DNA from: Lingula anatina
Taxonomy: Eukaryota; Brachiopoda; Lingulata; Lingulida; Lingulidae
Length of the DNA stretch: 64,000 nt
Assembly (NCBI RefSeq): GCF_001039355.2
Contig: NW_019775680.1
Location: 114,978 to 178,977, forward strand
Reading direction: 5' to 3'
Shown in pieces: positions 1 through 13,000 of this stretch; the stretch's first letter is position 1, and each line of letters starts with the position of its first letter. A program made the translations under genes and the position numbers. Under the pieces are notes generated by a model that was given only the letters and a program-made list of their open reading frames with translations, had not been told where the DNA came from and did no database searches.

Positions 1-1529
1 TTTTTTTTTTTCTTTCTTTTGGTGCTCAGCATTGCTTTAGAAAACTTCTTTAAACCAGTAAATTTATACTGCTGCTGTTACAATATTACAACTGAAATTT
101 TAAATCCATATTTATAAATATCTACTTACAAGAATTATGGTTATTAAAGCAAAGGCTTAATTTCTAGTATTCCTCAAAATATCAATACTTAATCTCATCA
201 ACTGAGAGTCATTTACATATATATATCTTACTAGCTACTTATTAGCTTTCCCTACTTAAAAAGAACTTCAAGTTACTATTTTATATCAATGTTAGTAGAA
301 TCTAACTATCATAGCAAGCCTCTGAATTTTGAAAGCAGAACATTAGCCGATAATCTGATTTCAGAACAAGATCACGTGCAAATCAGACACTTCAGGAGAG
401 AAACTCTTGAGAAGAGGTATTAGAAATGATTTCTTAGCATTCAGGTTATTCCACAATTGCACCCCACCCCCTCCAAAATAAATGAACATACACACAAACA
501 CAACATCAACTAGACTCTTTTTGCAAAAGGATTAATTTGGCTAAAGTCAAACCAACAAACAAACAAACAATCAATCAGTCAATCAAACAAATAAGTAAAG
601 AAAAAAAAAAAACTGGTGAGTAAATCTTTGCATGAGGCTATCCAATCAATTCAATTATCAAATTTTGTTGAGGAAGAAAACTGGTTACAAAAAATCAAAA
701 CATAAATCTATGAAGTCGATCAATAATAATGTGCAACAATTAAAAATAACAACTGGGCTGGTAATTATTAGAGGCAATTTTATAATTCAAATTAAGCATT
801 TTCATATTCATAAACTGATCAGTATTCTAAGCCTTGTTAAGAACTATTTAGAGTCCCCGGACAAATGGGTGACATGTTCTGTGTGCCTGTAACATGGCAA
901 GCAAGGTTGAATATAATAATGTTTTGTCACAGGAAAAAGCCTCATCAATTGCGTTTACTTAGCTGCTTGAAAATGGAATCAAAAATATCACATAGGTTGC
1001 AATAGCATTTTCAGTGCATAAATAAATATATAAACAGAGACATATTGGAAAGAAAATATGAATTTTAACTTTTGAACTTTCAAAAAATACACCATCTCAC
1101 TTGTGACTTACAAACCCAAATTGCAATAGGCATTTAGAAAGACATATAAATGAAACTAAAGACTCAGATTCAACAATTATGACATAATTCTATTTCTTCA
1201 TAAGACTACGGATCTTTAGTGCAAACAAAAGCAATATCTGTGTTTGTCAGTTGTCTGGGATGGGATAAAAGTAAATGTTGACATACATCCCCCTCCCCCC
1301 CAAAAAAAAGTGCATGGTATGACACACAGACACCATCCCTATCCTTAAACACCCATGTGCTTCACGCATCCAAAAGAAACACAAGACATTAGTTAAAATC
1401 CAACCACCAAGATAAAAAGTAAAATAACAAAGTAAGTTTTCAAGGCACAGCAAGCAAAAACCGCAGCATGTGCTTGGTTAGGAGCACACACCCATACACA
1501 CACACATGCACTCGCAAACACAAACACAC
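1..1529. other. Non-coding, probable intron of the Ig-FN3 gene
   Basis: AT-rich sequence with poly-T at the left edge and short CA-rich and AAAC-rich tracts. I see no splice-compatible FN3 or Ig exon on the minus strand. It is most simply the intron following the exon that ends at 1530. Confidence 0.5.
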
Positions 1530-4500
1530 CTTTTCATCTGGGTTAGGCACCGTAATTGGGTGCAGGTTCCCCTCTGGGTGGCGCTTATACACTATCTTAT
1601 ACCCCAGGAGTTCCCCGTTCAGGGTGTCGGGTGACGGATCCTGCCAGTGAAGCTGGACTGACGAATTCGTCAGGTTACGTATTTCAAGGATGGTGGGCTT
1701 AGCGAGCGGCTCTGAAGAGGAGGTATAAATACAACTGTAGCAGTGACGTGAAGATGGGTAGAGTTTTTTCCCCCAAGCTGTGTAAGTTCACACGGGCAGA
1801 AACAATCATGTTTATACTTACATGCCTTAGTATACTAGTCTGGTGCCAAATGTGTGAGAAAAAAAAGTTAAAGTGCAAAATGTTCAATAGATGGCGCTAT
1901 GCTCACAGTTGGTTCTTGGGCATTCAATACCAGCAGTGTTCTTCCAAACAGATAGATAAATGTGGTAATTCCTTATATAAATATATAATTGCCATAACAT
2001 TTTCTGGAGATAGTTTTTTTACTGTGACTGAGATGTAAGCATAAAGAACAGAGAAGGTATTAGGCAAATAGGAAGTGATTAGTCTTGGCTTCGTTAACAT
2101 TTATTAGGTGGCAGTCAAAGAGAAATGCATTGTGACAAAACTTCACACTGCACTGAGTGCAAATTTCCAGCATGCAAATGACTTTAAAAAAGGGAGAAAG
2201 AAAAACAATCGGCTTTTATGTGTTATTAAGAGGAATTATCAATTTAGTAGAAATGTAAGAAAGATATCTATGGGTATATTAAATTACCATTCAGGTCAAA
2301 ATCAATACAAAAAGATCTGAAAAATCCCTGAATGACTTACCATTCATAAAATGCTATTACATACTGTTTACATTGCATACATGTATACCTTTTCTTCATT
2401 CTCTAAGTACCTGAGTATCCCAAAATGAGACCTTTTTTCCCCCCAATTCTATCAATTCATAAACTAATCATAAAAAGATTCAATTCCTCAATATGACTTT
2501 CTCCCTTGGTCATTTAATACCATCAATAACTGAAGCATCATTAAGTATATTTAAGACACCCATTAGTGCTTTCTACAGGAAAAAAGAAAATGTTTCACAT
2601 GTTAAAATCAAAAGGAATTTAAGGGATCTTCAGTCAATTCTGAAGTCTCCTACTGTAATAGTACATGCTGTGCAGTTTTTAGTGCCTGTAAGAAATACAC
2701 ATAATTAGTAAGAAATATTCCGATGCAATGAAAAAGTGAATTTAACAATAAAATAAAAATGTCAATAGGGATTGAGGAACCTGATTTTCATAATGATAAT
2801 ATTAGTTATATTATATCGATCACTTTTTTGAAAAGTAATATATATTAAAGCATGTGGAGTAAACTTCACATCAGTCTTGGTAACTTTTGCGTAGGACTTG
2901 TACCTTTCTAACAGATGTGAAATTAACCCATCATGCTTTACACAGCTAAATTGTTAGTAATAATTGTGTGCATAGGGCAATGTGCCATCATATGAAATCA
3001 CTCTGTGACCTGCATAAACAGTGTAAGGCTTCACTTTAAATTTGTGAACTATTTGTCAATAAAATAATAAAAATAATTATAATAAACATTTAAAAATAAG
3101 TTATCAAATTTTCTGAATTTTCTTTCACTCATGTTAACTTTACTATTACCTTGAAAGAAACTATTTCTTGTAAAAAATATACTAACTTCAAGTATGATAT
3201 TTCTGTTTTGAAGAAGATTAAGAACATTTCAAGTACATTTGGATGACAAATTAAAATATTAAACTTTATATCTCAAGTTTTCTTTCACTAAAAATCTTCC
3301 TAAAATCACCACTCTTCAAATGTTTTAATCTTACTGCAGGAGATCTTCGTCTTATAACAAGAATAATATATCCAGCTTATATAAAATAAATATATATAAG
3401 AAATAAATGTCTGTCGCAAGTTCTTAAAATAAGTAAGATAGTTAAAAACACAATGTTTAAAATATAAATAATATAAACTACTAAAAAAATAAAATAATCA
3501 GTTAAAATTAAAACTTCAAATCACTAATAGGACAAAACTCCTAAAAAAGTCGGACATCTGAGTTCAAACACAAAAACCAGGGGTTAAAAGCATCTTCAAC
3601 CACCTACCGTCCTCAGCCGTCTGAACTTCAGTCTCCTCACTGGCGCTGCTGTTCCCTATTTCATTGATGGCGGAAACGCGGACCACGTAATTTCTGTACG
3701 GTCTGATGATACCAGCAGACGATATCAAAATATTTGACAGGTTGGAGGTGGCATGCACCTGGAAGGAGATGGCGTTTTCCCAATTTCCGCCCCTGAAATG
3801 AAAAATTATGGAAAAAATGTAAAAATATTTTACACTTATGAAGACAATTGTCAATATAAACTCACATAGAATTTTTGACTTTGTCTGAAAAAAATTGGAT
3901 TGCTTACAAAAGAGTGAAAAGTGGACTCTGCAACATAGCTCTTCAGGCGCTTTTAAATTACAAATTACTATTTTCGATGAAATGTAGTTGAAAAAACTAA
4001 ATGGGCGGGTGTACTTGAGAGTAAAAGTACTACAAATAAAAATTATATCAAGATAAACTCTAAGGGCTAAGACTTAAAAAAAAAAAGAAAAAGAGGAAGC
4101 AGCCACTAAATTTCTCAGTTAACATATTAGTAGTCGACTAAAATTCAAATCCTAAGTCTTTGCCAAGAAATATTTTTGACTTATTTTGTTTTGTAACAAG
4201 GGGCCCCAGATATTCTCTCTTCACCTACCTCTGTATGACATGGACATTGTAATATTTAATTGGGCTGTTGTTACTTAGTGCACTGGCTGTGAATGTCACA
4301 TGAAAGGACCTGGACTGGATGTTCGATATTATTGGTTTCCCTGGTGGGCTTGGCACATCTGTATAAAAGAAAGTGCAAAAGAACTTCACCTTTTCACACA
4401 ACCAATATTTATTTTTTCCTGGATTTAAATTTTAACTTTTGGCAACCGGATAAGCAAATTTTTGAGTTACACAAAAAGTTTTCATTTTTTGTTCTTTTTG

Positions 4501-5250
4501 CTGGATGTCAAAACTAGTGCAGAATGACTGTATTGCTGCCATTTTTTTTTTTTGAAAAATAAAAAAAGATATCACCACCAACTGTTACAGAATGATAAAG
4601 TGTTCTGTACTTCTTGAACTAAATATACAAGTAAAACCTTGGCAAAACAAAATTGTGTTTAATCTGTCAAACCACCTTGTATAGTGAGCAGTAGTGTCGA
4701 GTTCGCCATCAGTGTATCATTGCCACTAGTATACTCCACGTAGCACTTGTACTGTCCACTGTCCTCCATCACCACAGAATTTAATCTCAGCGAGAAATCT
4801 GCCTCGATGATGGTAATCCTTTCTTGGGCTTTCGGGTCAGTGCCAGCAGTGCTAGTGACACCTATATTTGACCAGGAAAGAAGAGACTGAGTCCCTTTGA
4901 ACCATAGGACTTGATCAATGTTGGCCCTGTTGATGCCGCCATGATCACATGGTAAAGTTACTACACTTCCTCTGCGACTTTTAATGACTTTGTTTTCTAG
5001 AAAAAGAAAAGATGGGATACTGTCTTAAGATATTGGTGAAATATCATAATAGCTGTAAATCATTTTCATATTTAATTTATTACAATGGCTGTTAATAATA
5101 ACATATAAAAAATTAATTCTAGATAGATAACAGATTTAATATTCAATAATATATAATTTTATTTTCTTAACATATGGTGACATACTTACCAGCTTTGCAT
5201 AGGAAAACAAAGAAGCACAGCAACAATGGGAGGTAAATAGCGCTCTCCAT
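1530..5250 (-). CDS. Secreted/membrane Ig-FN3 protein, 5' part (partial)
   Basis: Five coding exons join in phase on the minus strand: 5250-5190, 4996-4676, 4358-4229, 3792-3608 and 1711-1530. Exon 1 encodes a clean signal peptide (MESAIYLPLLLCFFVFLCKA). Exon 2 is a V-type Ig domain: the first Cys is in VTLPCDH, the core Trp in VLWF, and the second Cys in DSGQYKCYVEY. Exons 3 and 4 form one fibronectin III domain (from PSPPGKPII to RNYVVRVSAINEIG). Exon 5 begins a second FN3 (VQLHWQDPSPDTLNGELLGY). A 5' UTR acceptor is likely at 5311-5312. The last exon ends in phase 0 at a donor (AAAAG/GTGTGT), and I found no further exon in 1-1529, so the gene continues off the left edge. The family is cell-adhesion or receptor-like. 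The PSPPG linker between Ig and FN3 recalls sidekick-type proteins, but a single Ig domain after the signal peptide is unlike them. Membrane anchoring cannot be judged. Confidence 0.8.
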
Positions 5251-5310
5251 TGTTGGCAAGTCTGCTTGGTACCTTTGCTAGACACTCGCAATATTTCTGG
5301 TCTTCTACAT

Positions 5311-8141
5311 CTAAAAAGGAATTGAAAAAATCCAAAAATAACATTCAGATACAAATAAATAAATAAATAAATAAATAAATAAAAAATAATAAATAAATAT
5401 ATCACTTGATATTTTGACAATTTTTTTTCAGAGCTGAGAAAAAATAAATTAGATCAGTGGAAGTTAACTAAGTATACAAATATTTAGAAGACTCAAATAT
5501 TAACACTGGTCCTCTACACAAATATTATTGCAAAGCTGTCTCTCTATAAAAAATTTGAAAAAGTACGCATACACGTAAAAGGTTTTTAAATTATTTGATA
5601 TAACCAACCTTTTAATGTTTACATGTCATGGTTATTAAAAAATTATTTTAGGTCAGGCATGAATTAGAGTCCATCATCAAACTTCATCAATTTCTGTCAA
5701 TTTCTAATCTAATGTTTCTCTCAATCAATCAATTAAAAAAAATCTAAATCTATTACCACTTTAAAATTAGCCCTACATAACTTTGATAATCAGATAATAA
5801 ATTAGCAATATCATCTTGTAAGTAAAATCATACTGATATTGCACCAAACTACATATCTTAAAATAAATAAATAAAATGACACTAAAAAATAAGGAAGTGA
5901 CTTTCCACTAAAATGCTTGCAATACTCCATATCATTTTAGTTTGGATCACGGCAAATCAAAACCTAAATGCCACAGGCCCTTTAATATACATATCATATA
6001 CATGCTCCACATGGATGAGAAACTGATAAATTTCTTGATAAACAAACTGTCTGCTTTGTTAACATTATGTTGACTTAGGCTTCGTTCACATGCAATGTCT
6101 ATTTTCTAAATTCTATTTTCTATTCGCGCTATCTTATGATCACGGTCTGTGCACTGAATATCCCGCCGCGTAATTACTGGCAGCGCGAGCCAGTTACTTA
6201 TAGTAACTTATAGTAACTGGCTCGCGCTGCCAGTAATTACGCGGCGGGATATTCAGTGCACAGACCGTGATCATAAGACATGCCACAAATAGAAAATAGA
6301 ATTTAGAAAATAGACATTGCATGTGAACGAAGCCTTAGTGCTTGAATGTGGCAGCCATCTGTACTTAATTTAAAACACCCTTTGGTGCTCTTTCAGAATC
6401 TCTCTCAGACTCAAATCTGTATTTGTTAATTATACAGTATCTGGAAAATGAACACAGTGAAATGTTTAGAAAGCAAGCAGGGCTAATATTGTTTATATAA
6501 ACATATAACTTTTTCTTTGCTCTATATTATTTCTGTAAGGCCATCACTATCTGTGTTTTCTTCAGCAATGGGTATACATTTTTAAGAGTCATGATTTGTG
6601 ATTAGGCATATATATTTCAATTAAAAGCATTAAGCAAAGCACCAAAAGTAGTCTTAGTATTTCCTATCGTACCCTTCATTATTATAAAAATTGCTGGCAA
6701 CAGGCTTGATGATTGTACTTTTAGCCTAGTAAGTGTGTTTAAAATACTCAACAGCATATTATTCAACAAGACTTATAACTGTCCAATAAACAGTGCCGGT
6801 ATAGGGCCTATACATTCTTTATCTTTATTCATCACTGTCCATTTTGTTTATTTACTTTCTTTATACTGAAAAGAAAGCGAGACAAACAATTTAAGGAAGC
6901 GAGCCTGAGACTATTTATATTTGAACATCTCGATGTTTACTTTAGTAACAAGATATCCGTGTTAAAGAACCACGTTTTGTTCCTATAGTTTATATATAAA
7001 GCACCAAGAAGTCAATAAATGGCCACAATTAAAGGGTATAAGTAAATGGACCGATTTCGTCACACTCGAAAAACCTCGGTCAAATCAATAAGAACCTGTG
7101 CAAGATTATATCAACTATCACATCTTCTACAGAGTCTTCCTGTTTCAATTTCTTTGCAAGTTATTAGCAACAAGAAATCTACTTACAGTACTTTTTTCAA
7201 TTAAAAAACCAGTCTAAGCTTTATGTGTAATTCAATTCTCTTAAATAAATGCATTAGCGGCACATTTCTTACCTTAAATGTACACCAACAGGTCCATTTA
7301 TTCGTCAGGAAATCATCAACTGGTTTCAGCCATGATTCATCCTTAGCGACCTTCACCTTGGCTTCAATGCAATTATCACATTGTGGAGGTTGTAGTCACA
7401 ACTAACACAATTTGAACAGACTCGCATTGTAAAATCCATGCTAATAAAAAACATTTGATCCCCTACATTTCCCATCATTTCTGCATTTTTCGAAGGCATT
7501 TCTTATTACGTGCAAGTTTCTATACTAATACCACTATACTAATGATTGTATTGCCCAAAAGGGTCCACCCCTTAAAAAAACAAAAAATGCTCTAGATAAA
7601 AAATTAAAAAACAATTTTGAAAATTGTAGATGGGTAAATAGCAGGGGGATTTGATTTAAAAGGTATATTAATTCAGCAAAAAATTGTCAATATGAACTCA
7701 TTTTCAAGGCGAAGTATTTTTACATGTGTATGAAACTGAACTCTAAAAGAAATTTATTCAAGATTAAATCCTTACATTTAGGAAATAGAATGTACCTTTT
7801 TTTGCATCCATTGACAATGAAAATAATAAAACTTAGTGGAGAAAACAATTTTAATGTACCTAATAATTATGCAATAATGTTACGAGGCAGAAAAATATTT
7901 CTAACATTTTTTCTCCATTTTATTTCCAAAATTATATTGAAAGAGTAGTCTGTGCAATCTAGTTTCTTAAAAAAAAAAAAAAAAAAAAAAACTTTTTGTA
8001 ACTGTCCAGGTTTTGATATGATCAACCCCATATATTGTTAAAGGTGTACAACAACAAAAAAAAGCTTTCTGATTATTTGACATCATTTATTGATTTTCAA
8101 ATATGTTTGTTTTATACACAAAGTTCATTTTTTTGCTTCAC
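5311..8141. other. Intergenic region between Ig-FN3 gene and RPS23
   Basis: About 2.8 kb of AT-rich sequence between two genes on the minus strand. It should hold the promoter and any upstream non-coding exon of the Ig-FN3 gene and the RPS23 3' flank. It contains a (TAAA)n tract near 5355-5382, a foldback MITE (6078-6334) and a poly-A run near 7970-7990. No coding exon is recognised. Confidence 0.6.
6078..6334. repeat. Palindromic foldback MITE, family A, copy 1
   Basis: A near-perfect palindrome of 257 bp. Arms of about 125 bp run from GGCTTCGTTCACATGCAATG to its inverse at the right end, around a short centre of TTATAGTAAC units. TTA lies on each side (6075-6077 and 6335-6337), as expected for a 3 bp target duplication. 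The arms contain GCGGCGGGATATTCAGTGCA and its complement. It has no coding capacity. Related copies lie at 21363-21723 and 43499-43680. TTA duplications suggest PIF/Harbinger-type mobilisation, which is inference. Confidence 0.9.
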
Positions 8142-8147
8142 TTTATT
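8142..8147 (-). terminator. RPS23 polyadenylation signal
   Basis: AATAAA on the minus strand, 14 bases downstream of the RPS23 stop codon. The 3' UTR is therefore very short, as is usual for ribosomal protein mRNAs. Confidence 0.75.
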
Positions 8148-8160
8148 TTCTACAGTCTCT

Positions 8161-9923
<1,763 letters not shown>

Positions 9924-10009
9924 GATGGCGGAGTATGATGGTCGAAGAGACCGGTCACGTGGGTAACATCTCGCACCTTGCGAGATTAGACGCGGCTTCC
10001 GGTTGTCAC
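9924..10009. promoter_or_regulatory. Bidirectional RPS23/ATP6AP1 promoter with CACGTG E-box
   Basis: Only 86 bp separate the two divergent start codons. The interval holds GGTCACGTGGG, with a perfect CACGTG at 9956-9961, and an ETS-like CTTCCGG at about 9996-10002. A second E-box-like CACATG overlaps the ATP6AP1 start, and another CACGTG lies at 9903-9908 in RPS23 intron 1. On the RPS23 side a TOP-like pyrimidine tract (9950-9944) and CCGCCATCATGG at the start codon (YY1-like) are visible. GTCACGTG is the core of the CLEAR element bound by MiT/TFE factors at lysosomal and V-ATPase genes. Binding here is inference. Confidence 0.7.
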
Positions 10010-13000
10010 ATGATTCTGACCTCCAAGATGATTTCTTTACAGCGGCTAGCGTTTTTCTCAGTTTTTTCTTTAACATTAGGATTTTCTGATGCAGTGAGCA
10101 AAGTTCCAGTTTTAATATGGTCAAACAGCCTGTAAGTATGCTTGTCATACCTGAGAGCAATCTGTAGGATTTTTAGCGTAATTTAGAAAGTGATCATTTC
10201 TGTAGACTGTAGTCACGAGACGGCTTGTGCTCATCATATTATTGATCGTCAGCAATGAAAATCTTCAACAGTTATAGAGCTGACGCTTTTGTGATATCTT
10301 CTTACTCGCAAATCCTCTCTGTATATATATTTAGATATTGAAACAAATCATAAAGAAAAAAAAGAATAAATAAACCAAAACAGTTGAGGTTTTACTTTGG
10401 ATAAAAAGTCCTGCCCAATGTCTGAAATTCAACACTGAATTTCACTCAAATTGATAATGTGTTTGAGAGATTGAGTATCTTTTTGTCTTATGATTCAAGT
10501 GAAAAAATATGGGCAATAAGCCACTTAATTATGATATCCCATTGTCTCACAACATTCAAATATAATAATCATGACAACACCCAGAGTCTATGAGACCATT
10601 CCCACAGATATTTGGATCAATCTATCTCCCTGAGGAGTCTCACTAAATTGCTATCAAACTAACCGGCTTAAGCGTCTGTCATGCCGAGTAAAGCTGTTAG
10701 GGGGTAATTATCTTCAGCCCTAGCTGATTCGGTAGGCGTGACAGACATTTAAGCCTCTTGAGCTGACAGCAATTTAGCGTGAACCCCCAGGGAGTTAGGT
10801 CGATCCAGTTGGATTGATCTAAGTATGGGAACCCAGTCTATGACACTCTTGTTGATGTTAGTTGAAAACATACACATTGGTTCAAGAAATTCGGTCTCAG
10901 AGTGAGAGAGTTGCATTACTGTAAGTAGAATCCTTTTTTGTGGATATCTTTAATAGATACCCAGATATTTTATTTACCATGTTTTATATTCCAGATTGCC
11001 CGAAGACCTGCCTCCCTCTTTAGATGGTCATAGTATTAGCACTCCTGATTTTCAGAATATTTATATTGATAAATTATTATCAAACAAAGCACAGCATGTA
11101 TTAGTCTTTGTGCAAGATAGGGTAAGTGTTGTTGTTTATTTACCAGTTGATGTAGGTTAAGAGTTCTTGTTTATTGCTTGCTATATGGCTTAAAAAAGAA
11201 TACAAAAATAATCATGAAATGGAGAAGACACATGACAATTCTGATAATATGGTTTATGCTGTAAGCCTTCAGAAAGAAGAGAGAAAAGTCTGTATTTTAA
11301 TTATAAATTACAGAAATAATAAATTAAGACCTATTTTTCTTTAAAAAAAGTAATGTTTCAGTTTTTTGCAATTTCTTATTGTCTCCTTTTTTTCAGCTGA
11401 GTGTTGAAGATTTCACTCAGTACAGCAATGCATACAGTGACAGTGAAGATGGAGCAGCTCTTCACAATATCAAGGTAATGTGTTGTGGTCAACTTGTGGA
11501 TACTGTTTGCTTTGGTTTAGTACTACACAAATGGCTGAATAAGGGTTTTGGGTCAGTTTTCTTGTACAACAGTAACATTACTGAATCAGATAGAAAAAAA
11601 ATCTGTAAAATGATCATGCTGTTGGACCTGGGCTTAAAAAGCCATTGGGAAATTAAGCACCCTTTTCCTGCCTTTTTATGTCTGCATTTTCATTCTGTTA
11701 AACCAGTGACTTGATTTGTTAGTAAGTTTGTCACTAATATATACAGTATACTGTTCACTCTGTGTATATACATGGTATAGGCAGCATTGTGTATTATCCT
11801 GTTTGGTAACATCTTATCTGCAATCTCATTGTGTTTGACAGTACTGATGACAAATTCAGAGCATTATGTTTTGATATGCCAACTTTCAACCATGGTAATA
11901 AATCAACATTTGAACAAAATTGGTTCTTCCCCCCCTGCCCCCTCCTTAAATGTTTTGTTATTATATATTACTTTAAATGTTGATTAAGAGTAAAAAAAAA
12001 AATGGTTGGTTTCATCCCAGAAAGTATTATGTCAGCTATAATGTTATGCAAGAAAAAAAAACCTATGGACAAGGGGCATTTTCCATATCAGCCCCCATGC
12101 TATGGAACCAGCTACCTCAATATATAAGAACAAATGTTAGCCCTGATATTAAAAAAGGTATCTTAAGACATTATTATTTCTTTGGAATTCCAACCAAATT
12201 TATTAGAAAAAATTAAAACAAGAATTTTCAAAGTCATTACAATAATGTCTCCATGTTGTGGTTGTAGGAACAAGTGGACAGCCATACATCAATATGTCTT
12301 CAGTAGAAAGGCCATCATTTCTACAGTATTTCAAAGGATTTTATTAAAAAAAGTAAAGCATTAGCAGGGAAGGATCCAGAGATATTTTGTGACAGTCTTC
12401 CAAAATTATTATCTCTGTTGATCCACCCTCCATTTTAGACAGTCTTTTAACAGAAAAAAATGAGATGCCTGTCACAGTTAACTTGAAAAATTCTGACCGT
12501 CTTTCGTAATACAGAGGATGGCTTCCATCCACCCCTGATAAGAATTTTAAAAGAAATTACAGTATCTCCATGTTGTTGTAGGAACAAATGGAGAGCCACA
12601 CATCCACCCACTTGTCTTCTGTAGAAAGCCCAGTCGCTGCCATAAAGCAACTGAAAAAGAAGTATGTGGACAGCGTGCAAGAAGTGACAGCTCCTCACGA
12701 GGTTGACTCTTTGAGTTTTGAGAAGCCCGGTTTGGTTATCGTCCACTTGCCAGATGTGACTTTAGAAGAAGGGGAGAAGTTGAAGCAGTTCAGAAAGAAT
12801 GGTGAGACTTTGTTTGAAAATGAATGTAAATGGTTGGAATAAATCCTTCCTAGTTGGTTATTGTTTTAATGTTGTTTCCATGTATTTGTTTGAGAGTCAT
12901 ATCCAGAATAAAACTATGAGAAAGGAGATGTTTTGTTCTTAGAGCCATTGATAAATTCTCTTACAACAGTTTTGTCCCAAGCCCATCTTATATTTCACCT

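Noticed and set aside
9935-10009. N-terminal extension of ATP6AP1 from ATG 9935
   Set aside because: It is in frame, but would place 25 residues before the signal peptide and overlap the RPS23 leader.
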